64,000 bases of DNA from Chryseobacterium indologenes (GTDB lineage: Bacteria > Bacteroidota > Bacteroidia > Flavobacteriales > Weeksellaceae), in the NCBI RefSeq assembly GCF_002025665.1, contig NZ_CP018786.1, forward strand, positions 2,666,001-2,730,000, written 5' to 3'. The notes under the pieces are model-generated. The model was given only the letters and a program-made list of their open reading frames with translations. It searched no databases and was not told the origin of the DNA. This document shows, one piece after another, positions 33,279 through 42,211 of this stretch; positions within the stretch are counted from its first letter, which is position 1; every line of letters starts with the position of its first letter. Position numbers and translations under genes: made by a program.

Positions 33279-33941
33279 TTATTTTGCAAATACATATTTA
33301 ACTCCAAAAGTCACGGACGTTAAACTGATACCAAATTTGTAATCATCAGTTCTTTTTGCCCCGTCAATATCTCTTTTGTGAGTATTGTACCCGAACTCTC
33401 CTATTGTAGCTTCAATTGACCAGTTCTTCGTGATGAAATAGTCCAGCCCTGGCTTGATATTCACTCCAATATTGGTATAGTTATTTTCTCTGTTCAAAGC
33501 AGCTGTAAGTAATGGATCCGCATCGTTAATATTACTGTTTGCATTCATTTTTTCCTTACCAAACTCTAATGGAACCTGTAACTGCCCGAAGATGTATAAT
33601 TTATCCGATAAAGTCCAGTATTTTCTCACGAATGGAGCTACCACAAAAGCATTATCTGTATATTTAACTTCAAATACATTACTGATGGCAGGATTGCCCA
33701 ATTTGTATTTTGTAACAGCACTTTTATAGCCTATACCAAGTCCCACAGCCAGATTATTAGTAACGAAATACCCCGCTGTAGGAAGGATTCTGATCACATC
33801 ATCCTTTCTATTGGTTTCAAATTCGTTTTTCTCATTGTGATAATATCCTACCTGACCTGAAAGATAAGAAGTTCCTTTTGCAATCTGTGCATTTGATAAA
33901 CCGAAAAGCGCCACAGCGCCCATCAATACGATTTTTTTCAT
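33279..33941 (-). CDS. Outer-membrane beta-barrel protein, type 2 (tandem paralogue a)
   Basis: 220 aa. The signal peptide ends LFGLSNAQ. Shared with the neighbour at 34017 are IAKGT.YLSG, FVVAPFVRKYWTLSDKLY, KPGLDYF, NWSIEATIGEFGY and the C-terminal VTFGVKYVFAK. The differences fall in the presumed surface loops (e.g. residues 35-45, 70-85 and 120-145). It ends in an aromatic-rich strand as outer-membrane barrels do. Function unknown; loops that vary while strands are kept suggest exposure to phages, host or substrates. Confidence 0.82.
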   Translation of the reverse strand: MKKIVLMGAVALFGLSNAQIAKGTSYLSGQVGYYHNEKNEFETNRKDDVIRILPTAGYFVTNNLAVGLGIGYKSAVTKYKLGNPAISNVFEVKYTDNAFVVAPFVRKYWTLSDKLYIFGQLQVPLEFGKEKMNANSNINDADPLLTAALNRENNYTNIGVNIKPGLDYFITKNWSIEATIGEFGYNTHKRDIDGAKRTDDYKFGISLTSVTFGVKYVFAK

Positions 33942-33965
33942 GATTATTATATTAGTTTTATATAG

Positions 33966-33996
33966 AAAAAAAGCCCTAAGAGTTTCTCAGGGCTTT
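33966..33996 (-). terminator. Terminator after the third barrel gene
   Basis: AAAGCCCT/AGGGCTTT stem (33970-33977 with 33989-33996) followed by a T-run on the minus strand; sequence related to the one at 33234-33259. Confidence 0.7.
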
Positions 33997-34016
33997 CTTG
34001 CTATATGCTTTGTTTA

Positions 34017-34661
34017 TTATTTTGCAAATACATATTTAACTCCGAAAGTTACAGAAGATAAATTCAATCCGAAGTTGTAGTTGTTTGTAGCATCACCATC
34101 TTTTGGCTTGTAGTTGCTATAACCGAACTCACCGATAGTAGCTTCAATAGACCAGTTTTTGTTTAAGAAATAATCTAAACCTGGTTTAACAGTAACACCG
34201 ATTTTAGTGTATTTAGCTTCAGTTGAAGTTGAAGTTGAAACTGTATTGTTTCCTATTGTAGTTACAGAGTTAGTTTCAGTTTCAGTTTTTCCAAATTGCA
34301 TTGGCACTGCTAATTGACCGAAGAAATATAACTTGTCAGATAAAGTCCAGTATTTTCTTACGAATGGAGCAACAACAAAAGCTGGTTGCTTAGTGATGCT
34401 TTCCCCTACTGTGTTACCAAGAGTAGTTGTTATAGTGTTCTTTTCAGTTTGGTATCCAACTCCTAATCCAATTGCTAGGTTAGTGTTTACGAAATATCCA
34501 ACTGTAGGTAATACATTGAAGTTTTCTTTTTTATCGTTACCGTTGTTAGATTCTACCTGAGAATAACCAACAGATCCTGATAAATATGTAGTTCCTTTAG
34601 CAATCTGAGCGTTTGATAAACCAAAAAGTGCAACAGCACCCGCTAATAATATTTTTTTCAT
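34017..34661 (-). CDS. Outer-membrane beta-barrel protein, type 2 (tandem paralogue b)
   Basis: 214 aa, clearly duplicated from or with the gene at 33279: nearly identical signal peptide and conserved strands. One loop (about residues 125-150) is a Thr/Ser/Glu-rich low-complexity stretch (TETETNSVTTIGNNTVSTST), unlike the equivalent loop of the paralogue. The -7 box is at 34690-34697. It is probably transcribed separately, since a terminator follows each copy. Confidence 0.82.
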   Translation of the reverse strand: MKKILLAGAVALFGLSNAQIAKGTTYLSGSVGYSQVESNNGNDKKENFNVLPTVGYFVNTNLAIGLGVGYQTEKNTITTTLGNTVGESITKQPAFVVAPFVRKYWTLSDKLYFFGQLAVPMQFGKTETETNSVTTIGNNTVSTSTSTEAKYTKIGVTVKPGLDYFLNKNWSIEATIGEFGYSNYKPKDGDATNNYNFGLNLSSVTFGVKYVFAK

Positions 34662-34689
34662 TTTAAAAAATTTTAATACTTTCTGAGGG

Positions 34690-34697
34690 CAAATTTA
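34690..34697 (-). promoter_or_regulatory. -7 box (TAAATTTG) for the 34017-34661 barrel gene
   Basis: Exact TAnnTTTG on the minus strand, 28 bp upstream of the ATG. Confidence 0.55.
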
Positions 34698-35075
34698 CAG
34701 TGGTCCCCACTAATATTAAAATTTGTTAATGTGATTAATATCATTGTTAAAATTTGGAGTTTTATAAAAATAAATCCTAGTTAAGAGGACTTATTAAGTT
34801 TTTCACAAGATTATGAATAAAAAAATCACTTTTTTTCAACAAGAGACAAATATATTTAACTTTTTAAATTTTGCGATTTTTTGCAAAACCCCACCAATTC
34901 TGGAGAAATGCTAAAATTAATTAACCTAAACCATTAATTTTAAAGTTATTAACTCTTAAAATTTAAACAAATGTTTATTATTCAAAGCTGTTTTTCCTTA
35001 TTTCTAATCGTTATACATCCACTCTATTAAAAATTCATGATCAGAAATCCGTACAGTCTATATATAAGTAATCAA
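34698..35075. other. AT-rich spacer without recognisable gene
   Basis: About 380 bp upstream of the barrel gene at 34661 and downstream of the next one. Apart from the -7 box and the terminator at its edges it shows no ORF, RNA fold or strong repeat. The length suggests upstream control sequence. Confidence 0.45.
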
Positions 35076-35102
35076 AAAACTCCGGCCTTCGGCCGGAGTT
35101 TT
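35076..35102 (-). terminator. Terminator with UUCG-type loop
   Basis: AAAACTCCGGCC/GGCCGGAGTTTT enclosing a C(UUCG)G-type tetraloop, about 20 bp after the stop at 35122. Confidence 0.85.
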
Positions 35103-35121
35103 CATATACAATTGCTTTTCC

Positions 35122-35622
35122 TTATTTCAAGAAGAAATTATAACCAATGTTAACAGCTCCTACATTCCAGCTATAGCTTCCCCATCCTGGCAGGTCACGC
35201 TTGTTGCTGATAGATTGGTAACCGATGTACAACTCCCCTTTAGACATTTGATATCCAAATTTAGGCTGTGCATAGAAACCACCATCTACACCATCTTTTG
35301 TAGAAATACCGTATCCAAGGTCTAATCCTACAAAGATAGGAGCTCCTTTAAATCTATATTTCCCGGAAACAGCTACAGGAACAAATCCGAAATCATCAAA
35401 GTGATCTTTTCCGAAGAAATGAGAATATCCTGTGGTTACCCCAAGATCAAGACCTTTAGCAATATTCCACATATAAGCTGCATCTACTCCTAATGTAAAC
35501 GAAGATACATCACTTGCATCTGATACGGGAACACCAATATGTCCACCGATTTTAAAACCTTCCTGCGCTTGAGCAGCACCTCCTAAAAGTGCAAAAGCAC
35601 CTAGTAATAATAGTTTTTTCAT
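35122..35622 (-). CDS. Outer-membrane beta-barrel protein, type 3
   Basis: 166 aa. Signal peptide MKKLLLLGAFALLGGAAQAQ, then short amphipathic strands (DAAYMWNIAKGLDLGVTTGY, VSGKYRFKGAPIFVGLDLGY, GELYIGYQSI) ending VNIGYNFFLK. Smaller than its neighbours, about eight strands. It is not closely related to the type 1 and type 2 pairs. The -7 box is at 35649-35656 and a strong terminator follows. Confidence 0.78.
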   Translation of the reverse strand: MKKLLLLGAFALLGGAAQAQEGFKIGGHIGVPVSDASDVSSFTLGVDAAYMWNIAKGLDLGVTTGYSHFFGKDHFDDFGFVPVAVSGKYRFKGAPIFVGLDLGYGISTKDGVDGGFYAQPKFGYQMSKGELYIGYQSISNKRDLPGWGSYSWNVGAVNIGYNFFLK

Positions 35623-35648
35623 TTTTTTAGTAGCTTTGAATTACCGTG

Positions 35649-35656
35649 CAAAAATA
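35649..35656 (-). promoter_or_regulatory. -7 box (TATTTTTG) for the type 3 barrel gene
   Basis: Exact TAnnTTTG, 27 bp upstream. The preceding AAAAATAATTAGT is also found at the promoter near 36448, suggesting shared upstream elements. Confidence 0.6.
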
Positions 35657-35701
35657 CTAATTATTTTTATTATTAGAATAAACCATACTACAACAGGAAA
35701 A

Positions 35702-35722
35702 GCAGGACAAAATTTGTCCTGC
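35702..35722 (-). terminator. Terminator after the fifth barrel gene
   Basis: GCAGGACAA/TTGTCCTGC followed by a short T-run on the minus strand. Confidence 0.75.
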
Positions 35723-35754
35723 ATTATATTATTTGATAGTAAAAAATTTCAGAA

Positions 35755-36417
35755 TTAGTTTCCTCCGAATTTGAAACCCACACCCACCTGAGCAAAGCTG
35801 TTCTTTACAGTACCTCCGCTGTTGTCATTGGATAGGTTGGATACTCCTAAGCTGTATCTTGCATCAAAGAAAAGACCGTTTTCCAGCATATATTCAACAC
35901 CTAAGAACGGAGCAAGGTTCAATGATTTGATATCTTTTTTAATATCTACATCACCGCCTTCACCTTCCATTTCTACATCAAGGAAATCTGAACCGATGAC
36001 AGTCTTTTGTTTAGCGGTAAGAATAATTCCCACGTTAAGACCTGCAGCTACAGAGAAGCCTTCTGTAATAAAGTATTTTGCAGAAACAGGAACCAAAAGA
36101 GTCCCGAAAGTCACTTTAGTCGACTCCCCGAAATACATTCCTCCGGCGTTTACTCCATCAATCTTTTCTTTAGCTCCAAGTGGTGAATACAACACCTCTC
36201 CCTGAACAGCAAAGTTATCATTGAATTTGTACTCAGCCATTCCACCGATATAGAAGGTATATTTAGGAGACATTTTTCTTCCGTCAAGATCATCTTGCTT
36301 ATCGTCTAGTTTAATGGTAGACATTGCGAAACCGGCTTTTGGACCAAATCGAAATTCTTGTGCGTTGGCACAAATTCCCATAGCAGCGACTGCCGCAACA
36401 AGTAAAAGTTTTTTCAT
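35755..36417 (-). CDS. Outer-membrane beta-barrel protein (porin-like family), type 1 paralogue
   Basis: 220 aa. Signal peptide MKKLLLVAAVAAMGICANAQ, then FGPKAGFAMST, YIGGMAEYKFNDNFAVQGEV, LVPVSAKYFITEGFSVAAGL and FFDARYSLGVSNLS, ending FAQVGVGFKFGGN. It pairs with the gene at 32538, which has the same strand order. The last strand ends Gly-Gly-Asn rather than an aromatic residue, slightly unusual for a barrel. Function unknown. Confidence 0.8.
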   Translation of the reverse strand: MKKLLLVAAVAAMGICANAQEFRFGPKAGFAMSTIKLDDKQDDLDGRKMSPKYTFYIGGMAEYKFNDNFAVQGEVLYSPLGAKEKIDGVNAGGMYFGESTKVTFGTLLVPVSAKYFITEGFSVAAGLNVGIILTAKQKTVIGSDFLDVEMEGEGGDVDIKKDIKSLNLAPFLGVEYMLENGLFFDARYSLGVSNLSNDNSGGTVKNSFAQVGVGFKFGGN

Positions 36418-36447
36418 GTTTAATTAGTTTTTACATTTAAAGGTCTG

Positions 36448-36455
36448 CAAAACTA
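36448..36455 (-). promoter_or_regulatory. -7 box (TAGTTTTG) for the barrel gene at 36417
   Basis: Exact TAnnTTTG, 30 bp upstream of the ATG. Confidence 0.55.
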
Positions 36456-36536
36456 ATTATTTTTTTCAAATTAACAAATTTTAACTAACCAATTTAAGGT
36501 TAATAAAAGGTTAATGGAAACTTTTACTCATCCTCC

Positions 36537-37496
36537 CTAGTCGTTTCTTAGTCTCTTTTCCTCATCGTTATAAGCCAGGATAATCTTTCTTACTACCGGA
36601 TGCCTTACCACATCCTCTTCTGTAAGATGTACAAATCCTATTTCTTTCACTCCATTTAAAATTCTCATGGCTTCTTTCAATCCGGACTGTTGATTTTTAG
36701 GAAGGTCAATCTGACTTGGATCTCCTGTAATAATGAACTTGGCATTCATCCCCATTCTGGTAAGGAACATTTTCATCTGAGCATGAGTGGTGTTCTGTGC
36801 TTCATCAAGAATCACAAAAGCATCATCCAAAGTACGTCCTCTCATGAAAGCCAATGGTGCTACTTCAATCACTTTCTTCTCCATGAAACCTTCCAGTTTC
36901 TCATGCGGAATCATATCACGAAGTGCATCATACAAAGGTTGTAAATACGGATCAAGTTTTTCTTTAAGATCACCAGGCAGAAATCCCAGACTCTCTCCTG
37001 CTTCTACAGCCGGTCTTGTCAGGATAATTCTTTTCACCTCTTTATCTCTCAAAGCTCTTGCCGCCAATGCCACACTGGTATATGTTTTTCCGGTTCCTGC
37101 AGGTCCAATGGCAAAAACCATGTCCTTTTTCTCCGTCTCTTTTACCAGCTTTTTAAGATTGGTTGTTTTAGCTTTAATAACTTTTCCGTTAACTCCTTTT
37201 ACAATGATATCCTGATCGAATACCAGTTGCTTCTCATTTTCGTCTTTAATATTCAATATATTTTCAACATCTTTCAGCCCTATTGAATTGTTTTTGGAGA
37301 TAAAACTGACAATATCATCCAGTTTTTGTTTCAGTATGTCTAAAGCTTCCTGATTTCCCATGGCAAAGATAAAATGATCTCTTCCTGTAATTTTAATGGT
37401 TGGAAAACTTGATTTTATTAAGTTGAAATATTGGTTATTAACTCCATAGAAGATTTTCGCATCGATATCTTCCAAATCATATGTTAATTCAAACAT
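36537..37496 (-). CDS. PhoH-family ATPase
   Basis: 319 aa. An N-terminal KH-like segment (residues 1-60), then the PhoH P-loop ATPase with Walker A GPAGTGKT (131-138), LTRPAVEAGE, and Walker B VILDEAQNT, then ITGDPSQIDL. PhoH-type proteins are cytoplasmic ATPases linked to RNA metabolism and stress; the precise activity is not settled. It diverges from the SAM hydrolase-type gene and has its own -7 box at 37539-37546. Confidence 0.92.
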   Translation of the reverse strand: MFELTYDLEDIDAKIFYGVNNQYFNLIKSSFPTIKITGRDHFIFAMGNQEALDILKQKLDDIVSFISKNNSIGLKDVENILNIKDENEKQLVFDQDIIVKGVNGKVIKAKTTNLKKLVKETEKKDMVFAIGPAGTGKTYTSVALAARALRDKEVKRIILTRPAVEAGESLGFLPGDLKEKLDPYLQPLYDALRDMIPHEKLEGFMEKKVIEVAPLAFMRGRTLDDAFVILDEAQNTTHAQMKMFLTRMGMNAKFIITGDPSQIDLPKNQQSGLKEAMRILNGVKEIGFVHLTEEDVVRHPVVRKIILAYNDEEKRLRND

Positions 37497-37538
37497 GCAG
37501 TATTTTTATTTTTAGATTTTAAAATTAAAGCTTTTTTT

Positions 37539-37546
37539 CAAATTTA
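37539..37546 (-). promoter_or_regulatory. -7 box (TAAATTTG) for the PhoH gene
   Basis: Exact TAnnTTTG on the minus strand, 42 bp upstream of the ATG at 37496. Confidence 0.45.
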
Positions 37547-37593
37547 TATCAAATTCTTTTCAACAATCTTTCGGGCTTTCTTTTTATTTTAAA

Positions 37594-37601
37594 TAACTTT
37601 G
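37594..37601 (+). promoter_or_regulatory. -7 box (TAACTTTG) for the SAM hydrolase-type gene
   Basis: Exact TAnnTTTG on the plus strand, 28 bp before the ATG at 37630. Confidence 0.6.
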
Positions 37602-37629
37602 CAATACTACACTATTCTATAAATTGCTC

Positions 37630-38457
37630 ATGTCAATTATTACCCTTACTTCGGATTTCGGAAATTTAGATTACAGAGTTGCCGCTGTGAAAGGCAAAAT
37701 TCTGTCCCTAAACCCTGAGGTTAATATTATTGATATAACCCACGATATCCAGGCATTCAACCTTATACAGACTTCGTATATTGTAAGAAATGCTTATAAA
37801 TATTTTCCTAAAGGAAGCATTCACATTCTTTCTGTAGACAGTTTTTACAACAAATCAAGAAAGAATCTCATCTATAAAGCAGACGGATCTTATTTCCTGG
37901 CAGCAGATAATGGTCTTTTAAGCCTTATATTTTTTGATATTAAACCGGAAGCGATCTACGAACTTACGCTGAACAATCGTTTTGACGACGTTATCAACTT
38001 TACTTCTACAGACATTTTTGTTCCTGCAGCAGTACATCTTGCCAATGGTGGACTTCCTGAAGTCATAGGAAGGAAAATAAGCACCGCAAAACAACTGATG
38101 TTTCCACGAGCGGTTTATAATGAATCGGAAGGGATGATTATTGGTGAAGTGACTTATATTGACAATTTCGGAAATATAATATCAAATATCAATAAAGATT
38201 TTTTTGAAAACATCAGTAAAGGTTACAGTAGTTTTACTATAAAATTCAGAAATTTAAGCCTTTCAAGAATATTTTCAAGTCATACAGAAGTCGTTTCAGA
38301 CTGGAAAAGGGAGACTGAATTCCACGGACAGTCTGCTGCAATCTTCAATGATAGCCAGTTATTGGAGCTTACCATCTACAAAGGAAGCAAGAAAAACGGT
38401 GCTAAAAGCCTGTTTGGCCTGAATGTAGGTGAAAATATTTATATCGAATTCAGCTAA
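37630..38457 (+). CDS. SAM hydrolase / SAM-hydroxide adenosyltransferase family protein (DUF62)
   Basis: 275 aa from the ATG. ITLTSDFGNLDYRVAAVKG, IIDITHDIQAFNLIQTSYI and IHILSVD are the DUF62/duf62 hallmarks, with the C-terminal domain containing YIDNFGNIISNI. Characterised members split S-adenosyl-methionine using water to give adenosine and methionine; fluorinases are related, but the fluorinase-specific loop is not seen. A TTG two codons upstream (37624) is in frame; the ATG is preferred by position and family alignment. It is followed 63 bp later by the E2 gene, which has its own promoter. Confidence 0.87.
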   Translation: MSIITLTSDFGNLDYRVAAVKGKILSLNPEVNIIDITHDIQAFNLIQTSYIVRNAYKYFPKGSIHILSVDSFYNKSRKNLIYKADGSYFLAADNGLLSLIFFDIKPEAIYELTLNNRFDDVINFTSTDIFVPAAVHLANGGLPEVIGRKISTAKQLMFPRAVYNESEGMIIGEVTYIDNFGNIISNINKDFFENISKGYSSFTIKFRNLSLSRIFSSHTEVVSDWKRETEFHGQSAAIFNDSQLLELTIYKGSKKNGAKSLFGLNVGENIYIEFS

Positions 38458-38492
38458 GATTATATATTTCTTAAAAAAACCGATTTTTTTTA

Positions 38493-38500
38493 TATATTTG
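38493..38500 (+). promoter_or_regulatory. -7 box (TATATTTG) for the E2 gene
   Basis: Exact TAnnTTTG, 20 bp before the ATG at 38521. Confidence 0.6.
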
Positions 38501-38520
38501 TCAAAATCTAAAAATCAAAA

Positions 38521-39828
38521 ATGGCAGAATACAAATTATTGCTTCCATCCATGGGAGAAGGGGTTATGGAAGCGACAATTATCACTTGGTTATTCAATGA
38601 AGGTGATAACGTAAAGGAGGATGACTCCGTAGTAGAAATTGCAACAGATAAAGTAGATTCAGATGTACCGACACCAGTTTCGGGGAAAATTGTAAAAATT
38701 TTAAAGCAAAAAGATGAAGTTGCAAAAGTAGGTGAAGCCATTGCTATTTTAGAAATTGAAGGAGAAGGTTCAGCTTCTGAAGAAGTAAAAACTGAAACTC
38801 CGGCAGCTACTCCGGATGCTGAAACTTTAAAAGCGATTGAAGAACCTCTACAAACAGTAGCTGCTTCAAACGTAGAATTCTCAGGAGACCTTTATCTATC
38901 TCCACTGGTAAAATCTATAGCACAACAGGAAAATATTTCTGAAACCGAACTGAAATCTATCAAAGGAAACGGTTTAGAAGGAAGAATTACCAAAGAAGAT
39001 ATATTAGCGTATGTTGCTAACAGAGGAAGTAAGCCAGCTCAGCAAGCGGCTCCTGTACAGGCAGCTTCTACTCCACAACCAGCAGTATCTGCTCCTGCAG
39101 CTACCATTCCGGTAAATGCAGGTGATGAAATCATTCCAATGGACAGAATGAGAAAGATCATCGCTGAAAACATGGTAAAAGCGAAACAAATTGCTCCACA
39201 CGTTACTTCATTCATTGAAACAGACGTTACCAACGTTGTAAAATGGAGAAATAAAAACAAAGCAGTATTCGAAAAACGTGAAGGTGAAAAACTGACTTTC
39301 ATGCCTATTTTCGTAAAAGCTGTAGTGAAAGCAATCCAGGATTTCCCAATGATCAATGTTTCTGTTAATGGTGAAAACATCATTAAAAAGAAAAACATCA
39401 ATATCGGTATGGCTACTGCTCTTCCGGACGGAAACCTTATCGTTCCTGTCATCAAAAATGCAGATCAGTTATCTCTTTCAGGTCTTGCAAAAGCAATCAA
39501 TGACCTGGCTTACAGAGCAAGAAACAAGAAATTGAGACCAGAAGACACTCAAGGGGCAACTTATACAATTTCTAACGTAGGAAGTTTCGGAAACCTGATG
39601 GGAACACCGATCATTCCTCAGCCTCAGGTAGCTATTTTAGCCATCGGAGCAATCGTTAAGAAGCCTGCAGTTCTTGAAACAGCTGACGGAGATGTAATCG
39701 CAATCAGAAACTTAATGTTCATGTCTCACTCTTATGACCACAGAGTGGTAGACGGTTCTCTCGGAGGAATGATGCTGAAGCACGTTCACGACTACCTTGA
39801 AAACTGGGATCTGAACACAGAAATATAA
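38521..39828 (+). CDS. 2-oxoacid dehydrogenase E2 (dihydrolipoamide acyltransferase)
   Basis: 435 aa. The lipoyl domain has the lipoylated Lys at K44 in EIATDKVDSDVPTP; an Ala/Pro/Glu-rich linker follows; a peripheral-subunit-binding domain is near residues 125-165 (LSPLVKSIAQQENISETELKSI, GRITKEDILAYV); and the catalytic domain carries SHSYDHRVVDG near residue 403. The domain set and DKVDSDVP motif fit branched-chain 2-oxoacid dehydrogenase E2, but pyruvate specificity cannot be excluded; the odhB in this window is a separate 2-oxoglutarate type. E1 and E3 are not adjacent. Confidence 0.88.
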   Translation: MAEYKLLLPSMGEGVMEATIITWLFNEGDNVKEDDSVVEIATDKVDSDVPTPVSGKIVKILKQKDEVAKVGEAIAILEIEGEGSASEEVKTETPAATPDAETLKAIEEPLQTVAASNVEFSGDLYLSPLVKSIAQQENISETELKSIKGNGLEGRITKEDILAYVANRGSKPAQQAAPVQAASTPQPAVSAPAATIPVNAGDEIIPMDRMRKIIAENMVKAKQIAPHVTSFIETDVTNVVKWRNKNKAVFEKREGEKLTFMPIFVKAVVKAIQDFPMINVSVNGENIIKKKNINIGMATALPDGNLIVPVIKNADQLSLSGLAKAINDLAYRARNKKLRPEDTQGATYTISNVGSFGNLMGTPIIPQPQVAILAIGAIVKKPAVLETADGDVIAIRNLMFMSHSYDHRVVDGSLGGMMLKHVHDYLENWDLNTEI

Positions 39829-39881
39829 GTAATAAATAATCAGTAATAAGTAATTTTGCTTATTGCAGATCATATAAAATG

Positions 39882-39914
39882 AAAACCTTCGATTAAATCG
39901 GAGGTTTTTTGTTT
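39882..39914 (+). terminator. Terminator of the E2 gene
   Basis: AAAACCT/AGGTTTT with an inner CGAT/ATCG pairing and a T-run (GTTTTTTG) on the plus strand. Confidence 0.8.
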
Positions 39915-40098
39915 TTTACCAGTTAAGTTTGATAAACTTTCAAAAGACCAAATATTTCGCAAAATAAATATCAAATACTCAATAAAAATAACAATTACCA
40001 AACAAATCAACAATTATCAAAATCATTTATATACTATACTAACTTTTTTGGAAATTAGATTGATTAACATTATTTTTAAACAAATATTATTTGAGAAA

Positions 40099-40722
40099 AT
40101 GGATCCGGATTACAGAAAATATGACGTTACACGATTTTTTGATTTCACAGAGGAAGATGAAAAATTAATTACTGAGGTTTTTGATCTGCTTTCTGAGTCA
40201 TATGATATTTCAGTAATTGATAGTAAAGAATCCCCTTATGAACAATTCAGCTCTCATGATATATATTCATTGTTTATCCCACAAATCTGCTATTTAGTAA
40301 AAGGCAAAACCCAAAAAAGTTCTTTCTATCTTTTTATTGTCAGTAAAGTTGGAATAACTTCCAGAGGTGGGCGTTTAGGACGTAAATATGACACTATTCA
40401 GCTTTGGGGATTAAAAGAATTAGATGAAAATTTTGGATATATTTTTCTCAATAAAAAGAAATTAATGGATAAAATTGCAGGAATTTTCAGCAGTTTCAAT
40501 GTCAATTTTAAAGACCGTGATTTTAAAGACTTTTATGTAGTAGGAAATGATCAATTTAAAGTCATGAACTTTTTAACCCAGCAAAGAAAAAATACCATCA
40601 AAAGTTTCCCCAACGAGGATTTTAAACTTGAAGTGAGAAACAGTATTTTAAGTTTTGGCATTCCTGATATTCTTACGGTTGAAAGTGCTGAAATCATTTC
40701 AAAGTTTTTAAACGAAATATAA
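40099..40722 (+). CDS. Protein of unknown function
   Basis: 207 aa from the ATG at 40099; an upstream TTG at 40048 is also in frame but less likely. It is soluble, with no signal or membrane segment. Notable features are an acidic/aromatic N-terminus (DYRKYDVTRFFDFTEEDEKL), a central strand-rich part (SFYLFIVSKVGITSRGGRLG, TIQLWGLKEL, YIFLNKKKLMDKI), and a helical C-terminus. I do not recognise the family. It lies upstream of the ClC gene by 43 bp in the same direction, so co-transcription is possible but no functional link is evident. Confidence 0.7.
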   Translation: MDPDYRKYDVTRFFDFTEEDEKLITEVFDLLSESYDISVIDSKESPYEQFSSHDIYSLFIPQICYLVKGKTQKSSFYLFIVSKVGITSRGGRLGRKYDTIQLWGLKELDENFGYIFLNKKKLMDKIAGIFSSFNVNFKDRDFKDFYVVGNDQFKVMNFLTQQRKNTIKSFPNEDFKLEVRNSILSFGIPDILTVESAEIISKFLNEI

Positions 40723-40765
40723 TTTCCAAAAATTTTACCGTAATTTCATCCCTCAAAACCTGCAA

Positions 40766-42139
40766 ATGCTGAAAATTTTCGCCCTAATAAAAAGATCTCT
40801 CAAAAATTCCTTCGATAACATACGGAATGAACAGCTGAAACACAACCTGCTTCAGGCCATCCCTTTTTGGATAGGATCTGTAATTACAGGCTTTTTTGCT
40901 GTAATGTATGCACAGGTATTTGCATGGGGTGAACATCTCATGAATTTTATTTTCGACTGGCATGCATGGATGATTTTTATTATTGCTCCCCTTGGATTTG
41001 TTTTATCGTGGTGGTTGGTGAAAGAATTTGCTCCTAATGCCAAAGGAAGTGGTATTCCTCAAGTGATGGCAGCTGTAGAACTGGCCAATCCGAAAGAACA
41101 TAGGAAAATCCGGAATCTGTTAAGTATTAAGATTATTTTTTTTAAAATACTGTCTTCCGTGATCCTCGTAATCGGAGGAGGTGCAGTAGGACGTGAAGGC
41201 CCTACCATTCAGATAGCAGGTTCAGTTTTCAGAAAAGTGAATGAATACCTTCCGGAATGGTGGCCGAAGATTTCCAAGAAAAACATGATTATGACAGGAG
41301 CTGCAGCCGGACTTGCTGCCGCATTTAATACTCCGCTTGGAGGAATTGTGTTTGCAGTTGAAGAATTGTCAAAAACCCATATCAATTACTTTAAAACGGC
41401 TTTATTTACAGCAGTAATCATTGCAGGTCTTACCGCTCAAACATTGGCAGGATCTTATTTATATCTGGGATACCCCAAAACCAATGATGTTTCTTTAATG
41501 GTTATGTTTCCCATTGTATTGGTTGCTGCTACTGCTGGCATTATGGCTAGCCAACTATCTGTTACCATGCTTAAAATCAATAGCTGGAAGAAGAAAAAAC
41601 TGAAAACGGATAGAGCCAATGTTGTTTTTCTTATTGCTTGTGCTTTAATTATTGCTTCCATCGCTTATTTCATCAACAGAGAAGTTCTGGGATCAGGAAA
41701 AGAAATCATGGAACGCGTTCTTTTTACTAAAGACAAGCACGAAGACTGGTATGTTCCTATCCTCAGAATGCTTGGCCCTGCACTTTCCTTTACTTCAGGA
41801 GGTGCTGGCGGAATTTTTGCTCCAGCTCTTACTGCGGGTGCAAGTATAGGTTCTGTTATTTCAGGAATTATTCATTTAACACCTAACGAAACCAATGTGG
41901 TGATTCTGGCGGGAATGGTAGCTTTTCTTACCGGTATTACAAGAGCTCCGTTTACTTCAGCCATTATTGTGCTGGAAATGACGGACAGACATTCCCTGAT
42001 ATTCCATCTGATGCTTGCCGGAATGGTATCTTCTATTGCCTCTATTCTGGTGAGCAGACATTCTTTGTATGATGTTTTGAAGGTGAATTTTCTGGCGGAA
42101 ATCAGATCCAAAGATGAAACTGAATCCAGAAATCAATAA
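40766..42139 (+). CDS. ClC-type anion/proton antiporter
   Basis: 457 aa with the ClC membrane fold and all three ion-path motifs: GSGIP (94-98), GREGP with gating Glu E144, and GIFAP (349-353). The FAVEEL motif gives E200, aligning with the internal proton-transfer Glu of E. coli ClC-ec1. Both glutamates favour a proton-coupled antiporter rather than a channel. No cytoplasmic CBS domains follow. It is in the inner membrane; chloride and fluoride cannot be told apart from sequence. Confidence 0.9.
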   Translation: MLKIFALIKRSLKNSFDNIRNEQLKHNLLQAIPFWIGSVITGFFAVMYAQVFAWGEHLMNFIFDWHAWMIFIIAPLGFVLSWWLVKEFAPNAKGSGIPQVMAAVELANPKEHRKIRNLLSIKIIFFKILSSVILVIGGGAVGREGPTIQIAGSVFRKVNEYLPEWWPKISKKNMIMTGAAAGLAAAFNTPLGGIVFAVEELSKTHINYFKTALFTAVIIAGLTAQTLAGSYLYLGYPKTNDVSLMVMFPIVLVAATAGIMASQLSVTMLKINSWKKKKLKTDRANVVFLIACALIIASIAYFINREVLGSGKEIMERVLFTKDKHEDWYVPILRMLGPALSFTSGGAGGIFAPALTAGASIGSVISGIIHLTPNETNVVILAGMVAFLTGITRAPFTSAIIVLEMTDRHSLIFHLMLAGMVSSIASILVSRHSLYDVLKVNFLAEIRSKDETESRNQ

Positions 42140-42211
42140 AAAGATGAATAAACATTCTCAGGAAACGTCAACTATTTCACCAATACTCTTGCATATAAGA
42201 AATATATTTTC

